Below, piece by piece: positions 37,053 to 41,226 of a DNA stretch of 41,226 nucleotides (position 1 is its first letter; every line of letters begins with the position of its first letter). The DNA is taken from the NCBI GenBank assembly GCA_035533075.1, contig DATLUO010000154.1, positions 1-41,226 of the forward strand, read 5' to 3'. The notes under the pieces were generated by a model. The model searched no databases. It saw nothing but the letters and a program-made list of their open reading frames with translations, and was not told where the DNA came from. This DNA is from Pirellulales bacterium. GTDB lineage: Bacteria; Planctomycetota; Planctomycetia; Pirellulales; JAICIG01. The translations under genes were made by a program, and so were the position numbers.

Positions 37053-37601
37053 CTACTCGATCGGCAGTTTGTAGCTCACCGCGCCGATCACCTGCCCGAC
37101 CTTCTTGTAAGCCGGATGACACGTCATGCACTTTTCGTTGACGACCGGCACCAGCGTGGCCGCCAGCAGATATTGTTTCCCTTTTTCGGTTGCCACTTCA
37201 TCGACGTAGCTTTCGCCGGCGAGGATTCGTTTGATCGCCGCCTTCTCGAAGCTGCTGTGCGGCACGTTCTCATCGTTGGTCGGATGTCCGGTGGCATCAA
37301 CCAGCCGGGCATCGTGCCAGCCCTTCTCGCGCATGGCGGCAAATAAGTCGCGGGCGATCTCGCCGGCCGCGACGTCTTTCTTGCTATCGACGTAGGTATT
37401 GGTGATGAACACGATCGTCGTCTTGTAAAGATCATCGAGCATCTTCACCTCGCGGCGTGCCCGTTCGACGTCGGGATTTTTTGCGGCGGTCGCGGCGTCG
37501 GCGGCGTCCGCGGCGGGTTCACGCAACACGGCGACCGACGCCGCGGAAAGTGCCAGGATCAAACCGCTGGCGGCAAGAGTTCGAGCAGAGAAGTGAGACA
37601 T
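37053..37601 (-). CDS. Tll0287-type (DUF3365) secreted heme-binding protein
   Basis: This 182-residue protein has a signal peptide (MSHFSARTLAASGLILALSA, cleavage about residue 25-35) and a Tll0287-like/DUF3365 domain. The c-type heme motif is VVNEKCMTCHPAYKK (C158, C161, H162), and HDARLVDATGHPTNDENVP is typical of the family. Such domains are PAS-like sensors or electron carriers. The ATG at 37601 has a perfect GGAGG nine bases upstream. It is divergent from the Rrf2 gene across a 228-bp region containing inverted repeats. Redox signalling is inferred. Confidence 0.85.
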   Translation of the reverse strand: MSHFSARTLAASGLILALSAASVAVLREPAADAADAATAAKNPDVERARREVKMLDDLYKTTIVFITNTYVDSKKDVAAGEIARDLFAAMREKGWHDARLVDATGHPTNDENVPHSSFEKAAIKRILAGESYVDEVATEKGKQYLLAATLVPVVNEKCMTCHPAYKKVGQVIGAVSYKLPIE

Positions 37602-37642
37602 CGACAAAGTCCTCCGGGCGGGGTAAAAGGGGTGGGAACGTT

Positions 37643-37726
37643 CGTAGAGCAAGCGTCCCGCTTGCTTTTCGCCCGGCCGGGCGGGGCGTTGCGAGCGACG
37701 ATTCAAGCGGGAACGCTTGCTCTACG
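37643..37726. repeat. Intergenic hairpin repeat with GTAGAGCAAGCG arms
   Basis: CGTAGAGCAAGCGTCCCGCT (from 37643) pairs with the arm at 37704-37726, ending GGGAACGCTTGCTCTACG, with one base indel over about 22 bp around a 40-bp loop. It lies in the leader of the heme protein gene, between it and the Rrf2 operator region. A third palindrome family, unrelated to A and B. Confidence 0.8.
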
Positions 37727-37748
37727 CGGCGGATAGCGGATAATAAAG

Positions 37749-37812
37749 TCCAGTTATCCGTTTCAGGCCCGAAGATACCCGACCTAAACTGGATGTCAAG
37801 GTCCAGTTATCC
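37749..37812. promoter_or_regulatory. Operator-like repeats upstream of the Rrf2 gene
   Basis: TCCAGTTATCC occurs twice as direct repeat (37749-37759 and 37802-37812), both with AAAG/AAGG before it. Between them AACTGGA (37787-37793) and TCCAGTT (37802-37808) form a 7-bp inverted pair with 8-bp spacer, just 17 bp before the Rrf2 ATG. The layout is that of an autoregulated Rrf2 operator, shared with the divergent heme protein gene. Inference from position and symmetry. Confidence 0.65.
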
Positions 37813-37829
37813 TTTTTCTGCAAGCCGCC

Positions 37830-38267
37830 ATGATTTCACAGACCGCCGAATACGCCCTGCGGGCCATCGTCTACCTGGCCGACCAAAGCGACGCACCGCA
37901 GACGACGCAGCAAATCGCCGAGATCACCCGCGTGCCTGCCGGCTACCTGGCCAAGGTCATGCAGGGCCTCAGCCGGGCCGGCCTGGTCCGAGCGCAACGC
38001 GGCCTGCACGGCGGCTTTACGCTGGCCGTGCCGGCCAAGAAATTGACCGTGCTCGATGTGGTGCAGGCCGTCGATCCCTTGCGGCGGATCGAGCATTGCC
38101 CGTTGGGGATCGAAGGGCATCAATCGCTCTGCCCGCTGCACCGGCGGCTCGACAACGCCGCGGCGATGGTGGAAAAGGCGCTCGGCGCTTCGACGATCGC
38201 CGAACTTTTGGCCGAGCCGAAGCGGGGCAAAGTGCCCAAGCCGCTCTGCTCGTTCGTGGAGGAGTAG
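37830..38267 (+). CDS. Rrf2 family transcriptional regulator
   Basis: This 145-residue winged-helix protein matches the IscR/NsrR/Rrf2 family: MISQTAEYALRAIVYLADQS, then the helix-turn-helix QQIAEITRVPAGYLAKVMQG, and the wing AGLVRAQRGLHGGFTLAVP. Cysteines C90, C101 and C140 could hold an Fe-S cluster, though spacing differs from NsrR and IscR. It is divergent from a DUF3365 heme protein, and symmetric repeats lie before it. A role in redox or nitric oxide control of the heme gene is inferred. Confidence 0.9.
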   Translation: MISQTAEYALRAIVYLADQSDAPQTTQQIAEITRVPAGYLAKVMQGLSRAGLVRAQRGLHGGFTLAVPAKKLTVLDVVQAVDPLRRIEHCPLGIEGHQSLCPLHRRLDNAAAMVEKALGASTIAELLAEPKRGKVPKPLCSFVEE

Positions 38268-38389
38268 TTCGGCTGTGCCACGCCGGCCTCGTGTGGTTAT
38301 CGGTTGCCGGGAAATCGCTGCTTGACTTATTCCAGGTGTCCGCGCGTGACGTCGCCCTGCGAGAAACGAATGTAGCGAATGTGCCGGTC

Positions 38390-39769
38390 ATGCCGATTCT
38401 ACTTGCAATGCACAAGTCGGCGGATGCTTGGATGCTAGCGACACTCGTTTTGGCGACCGCGGCGGTAATAGGATCGTCGGCCGAGCGATCTGACGGCTTG
38501 CCGCGAGCGGCCGTTCATTCGTTGCTGCCCGGTGTACTCGCGCTCGATCAACCCAATGGGCAACCGCCGGTGGCCGACGACGCGGCGTCCGATCCACGAA
38601 TATGGCTGCCGCCGAAAAAGGGCCGGCTTTCCCTTCGGACTGGGCGGCGCCGGGCACGCGACAAAAATGCCCAGGCACTGAGCTCGCCCGACTCATCGAG
38701 GTCCTTGCGTGCCCGGCTGCCGCCGGTGTGGCGGAAATGGGCGCTGGGGGTTCTCGCGTCGCTCGTCGTGCTGCTTGCCGCGACGCCGGTACGGGCCGAG
38801 GATTTGTCGCCGAACAATCAAAGCGGTTTTCCGCGCCGGCCTTACTGGGGCTCGCCAAATATCGTCGTTACCGATCCGGCCGAATATCCGCGGCCGGAAA
38901 GTCTGGAGAACGACGACCCGGGCAGCTTCTGGTATTCGCTGCGGCCCAACATCTTCAACGTCCCGGTTGAAGCGGAGTGGGACTTTTACAACATTATCAA
39001 CACCGACCGGCCCGACTTCACCGACGCCGTTTATACCGTGGGCAAAGGCGTGACCTATCTTGAAACCGGCTTCACGTACAGCAAGATCAACACCTTCGAC
39101 CAGCAGGTCAACACGCGGCAGTTGCCCGAATCGCTGCTGCGCCACGGGCTGACCGACGAGTTCGAGTTGCGCTTGAAGTGGCCGGGCTATCTGATGTCGA
39201 ACATCCGCGACCCGCACACCGGCGCGCAGCAAAACAACTTCGGCAGCGAAGACATCGACGTGGGGTTCAAGTATGAGATTCTGCAACAGAGGGGCTGGCG
39301 GCCGATGACGACGCTGGTGGCGGGCATGACCTTGCCCACCGGCGCGCCAGGCGTCAGCGCCAACTTCGTGCAGCCGCACTTCAATCTGCTTGCCGGCTGG
39401 GGCCTCCGCCGCTGGCTCTATTTGAAGTGGCAAACCGGCTGTGATTTTGTCCATACATCGAGCCCGCAGTTCGTCACACCGCTGACCGGATCGTCGAATC
39501 CCGGCTTCGTCGCCGTGCGGTCACCGCCGAACTCCTGGCACGAATCGCTGTCGCTGTTGACGCAGTGGACCAAGCGGGTGGGCGCGTTTCACGAGTGGTT
39601 CATGATCTCCGGCACCGGCGGCGGCGACACGCGCGCCCAGCACTTTCTGGACATGGGGCTTTATCTTTACGCCACTCCCAACGTGCAATTCGACGTCCGC
39701 GTCGGCCGACAGATCAGCGACCGCGTGAACGACTTCTTCACGGGCGCCGGCTTTTCGGGGCGGTGGTAG
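38390..39769 (+). CDS. Outer-membrane transporter-like protein (phenol MetA pathway type)
   Basis: The C-terminal 330 residues form a beta-barrel-like domain: INTDRPDFTDAVYTVGKGV, LETGFTYSKINTF, FELRLKWPGYL, DIDVGFKYEI and DVRVGRQISDRVNDFFTGAG are typical of the MetA-pathway phenol degradation-like/transporter family in planctomycetes. A signal peptide ends at TPVRAED, after WRKWALGVLASLVVLLAA. The ATG at 38390 gives 459 residues with a long odd N-terminal part; a GTG at 38726 or TTG at 38705 (GAGGTCC upstream) would start nearer the signal peptide. The start is therefore uncertain. Substrate unknown. Confidence 0.75.
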   Translation: MPILLAMHKSADAWMLATLVLATAAVIGSSAERSDGLPRAAVHSLLPGVLALDQPNGQPPVADDAASDPRIWLPPKKGRLSLRTGRRRARDKNAQALSSPDSSRSLRARLPPVWRKWALGVLASLVVLLAATPVRAEDLSPNNQSGFPRRPYWGSPNIVVTDPAEYPRPESLENDDPGSFWYSLRPNIFNVPVEAEWDFYNIINTDRPDFTDAVYTVGKGVTYLETGFTYSKINTFDQQVNTRQLPESLLRHGLTDEFELRLKWPGYLMSNIRDPHTGAQQNNFGSEDIDVGFKYEILQQRGWRPMTTLVAGMTLPTGAPGVSANFVQPHFNLLAGWGLRRWLYLKWQTGCDFVHTSSPQFVTPLTGSSNPGFVAVRSPPNSWHESLSLLTQWTKRVGAFHEWFMISGTGGGDTRAQHFLDMGLYLYATPNVQFDVRVGRQISDRVNDFFTGAGFSGRW

Positions 39770-39919
39770 TCCGCGTCCAGCAACGTCATCATCCGCTGGT
39801 GACGATTCCGGCAACATGGCATTGCCCCCATGGGAAGAACCGCGTTAAATTGGGCGGACCTGACACGCGCGAGCGTCGGTCACGCGCCCCATGCTGTTTT
39901 CTTCGAAGGGAGTCGAACG

Positions 39920-41224
39920 ATGAAGGTCCAGGGATGGTTCGCACCGTTTTGCGTTGCTCTGTTGACGGTGGTGGCCTCGGCCGCCGACGATACACCGCGA
40001 GCCGGCGGCCTTGGCGACCGCGTGCGGCTGGCCATTGAAGGCGCGAAGACGTTTTCGCGCGACGAGATACGCGAGGCCCTGTTCAACGAACTGGAGGTCG
40101 TCGCCGCCAGCAACAAAGTCGCGCTGCTCGACACTTTCACCGCGATCGTCGCCGAGAAAATGATCGCCGGTTACCAGTGTGCCGGCTTCCCCGACGTCAA
40201 AGTCGCCGTCGCGGCGGGTGGAGACCAAATCGGGGTGACGCTCGACGAAGGCGACCGCTACACGCAAGGCGAAGTCCGCGTGATCGGATGCCAGGCCATC
40301 GATGCCGATCGAATCCAGCAGGAGCTGACCCAGCCCAAAGCCAAGGGCGGCACGCCGCCGCTTTGGGCCGGTGATGCGCCGGCGTCGTTCAACGCCGAAT
40401 ACCAGACCTGGCTGAGGTCGAAGGTCACCGAATTGGCCGGCGATCAGGGCTATTATCGAGCGACGTTAAAAGTGAGCATCGAGCCGGACCGGGAGACGAA
40501 AAAAGGGACGCTGAAGGTGGAAGTTGCCGACGAGGGAGCGTGCTCGAAGGCGAGTGATATTGTCTACGCAGGCGTCGAACGTGATCGCGAGGCGCTGAGA
40601 CCGTATCTTGCCCTCGACCCGCGAGCGCCGTTGACGCGCGGCCTGCGCGAGCGGATCGAGCAGCGGTTGGAGCGGTCCGGGCGATTCGTGCGAGTTCAAT
40701 GGAGGTTGGGAGATCCCGAAAAACGCGACGACGAATGGCGGCCGCTGCTCTACGTCGAAGAGTACAAGCCGGCGCCGCCGCTTGACGGACCGCTCACCCG
40801 CGAAGAGGCGGCGCTGTTGAAGCTGGCCGAATGGGTCGAACGGTTCGATGAGAGAGACGAGGAACTGCTGATTCGTTTTCCGGACGAGCAGGTCTCCGTC
40901 GTCTTCGCTCCGCGGCACGGCTTCATCATCCTGCTCGAGCCGCCGCGCGAGGCCGCGGCGGACCAGAACGGGGCCGGGTTTTTGAGCGCGCTCGTGATGG
41001 CCGAAGAGCGGGTCGGACTGTATTCGCTCGCGCAGCGCCGCAAAATCGATGCGGCGCCGCCGCCCGCGCCGATCATGGGAAACTCCGGCGTGGTTCAAAG
41101 CAGGGTAACACTTCCCGTTGGAGTTCTGCCAGCACCTCCTGCCGGAAGTACCTGCCGCTGCGTTGGTTACGTCCTGACGCGGCCCACGCAGGGCGGCGAA
41201 AGCTGTTACCCTGAGATTCCTTGA
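39920..41224 (+). CDS. Secreted POTRA-like repeat protein
   Basis: The 434-residue protein has a signal peptide (MKVQGWFAPFCVALLTVVAS) and two or more POTRA-like units: VRLAIEGAKTFSRDEIREAL, and then YTQGEVRVIGCQAIDADRIQ, as in BamA/TamA N-termini. Further charged alpha/beta segments follow, but the C-terminus lacks a beta-barrel and ends with PAGSTCRCVGYVLTRPTQGG, which is Cys/Pro-rich and unlike the rest. The ATG at 39920 has AAGGGAGTCGAACG upstream. It could be a stand-alone periplasmic chaperone or a shortened barrel protein; the stop lies 2 bp from the window end. Confidence 0.65.
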   Translation: MKVQGWFAPFCVALLTVVASAADDTPRAGGLGDRVRLAIEGAKTFSRDEIREALFNELEVVAASNKVALLDTFTAIVAEKMIAGYQCAGFPDVKVAVAAGGDQIGVTLDEGDRYTQGEVRVIGCQAIDADRIQQELTQPKAKGGTPPLWAGDAPASFNAEYQTWLRSKVTELAGDQGYYRATLKVSIEPDRETKKGTLKVEVADEGACSKASDIVYAGVERDREALRPYLALDPRAPLTRGLRERIEQRLERSGRFVRVQWRLGDPEKRDDEWRPLLYVEEYKPAPPLDGPLTREEAALLKLAEWVERFDERDEELLIRFPDEQVSVVFAPRHGFIILLEPPREAAADQNGAGFLSALVMAEERVGLYSLAQRRKIDAAPPPAPIMGNSGVVQSRVTLPVGVLPAPPAGSTCRCVGYVLTRPTQGGESCYPEIP

Positions 41225-41226
41225 TT

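Overview
The window is GC-rich chromosomal DNA from a planctomycete, most likely of the Pirellulales type. This rests on gene content: a DUF1501 (sulfatase-like, Tat signal) protein, a remnant of a DUF1559 H-X9-DG protein, an MfnB homologue, a long multi-PAS hybrid kinase, a partial Tad pilus locus with several TadE/G-like proteins, Uma2, and typical short planctomycete toxin-antitoxin-like genes. No rRNA, tRNA, phage, IS transposase or CRISPR array was seen. Most genes look like ordinary housekeeping or accessory genes in short operons on both strands.

Layout. 1-1.3 kb: a 5'-truncated 2-oxoglutarate/Fe(II) oxygenase and a SAM methyltransferase (+). 1.4-7.3 kb: a minus-strand Tad (Flp-type) pilus cluster, in transcription order CpaF/TadA ATPase, two tiny Flp-like pilins, TadV/CpaA prepilin peptidase, TadE-like, TadG-like and TadE-like proteins. 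7.6-9.1 kb: a primary-type sigma-70 factor. 9.6-11.1 kb: a secreted GH5 glycosidase. 11.1-11.8 kb: a BrnT-like/XRE toxin-antitoxin pair. 11.9-14.2 kb: glutamine-dependent NAD synthetase plus a BFD-type [2Fe-2S] protein. 14.2-14.8 kb: an antitoxin-like gene joined to a DUF1559 tail. 14.9-16.8 kb: a DUF997/YhdT-like protein and a sodium:solute symporter. 17-19 kb: a small membrane protein and an ABC ATPase-permease pair. 19.1-22.2 kb: PutA. 22.3-25.4 kb: DUF1501 protein and dihydrolipoyl dehydrogenase. 25.8-28.9 kb: hybrid histidine kinase. 28.9-31.5 kb: rarA, a small membrane protein and mfnB, coupled by overlapping stop/start codons. 31.6-32.1 kb: a decayed PIN toxin module. 32.2-35.9 kb: GT39-like membrane protein divergent from Uma2-nagA-small membrane protein. 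35.9-37.6 kb: RNase HII-like protein and a Tll0287-type heme protein. 37.8-41.2 kb: Rrf2 regulator with operator-like repeats, a beta-barrel transporter-like protein, and a secreted POTRA-like protein.

The most unusual signal is not a gene but a set of palindromic repeats. One perfect 72-bp palindrome (24-bp arms, 24-bp loop) and a second 57-bp imperfect palindrome both lie inside putA, in frame, each an exact multiple of three. They add a short peptide to the P5C dehydrogenase domain and to the interdomain linker. A half copy of the first element lies between genes in the Tad cluster, joined to a second dispersed palindromic family built on GTGGCTGGGGCAGAGC and GCGATGCCCCG, which recurs at four sites. 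Two more hairpin families and 7-bp (GATGAGG) tandem arrays fill other gaps. Together they suggest a planctomycete mobile palindrome system able to enter coding sequence, comparable in principle to Rickettsia palindromic elements.
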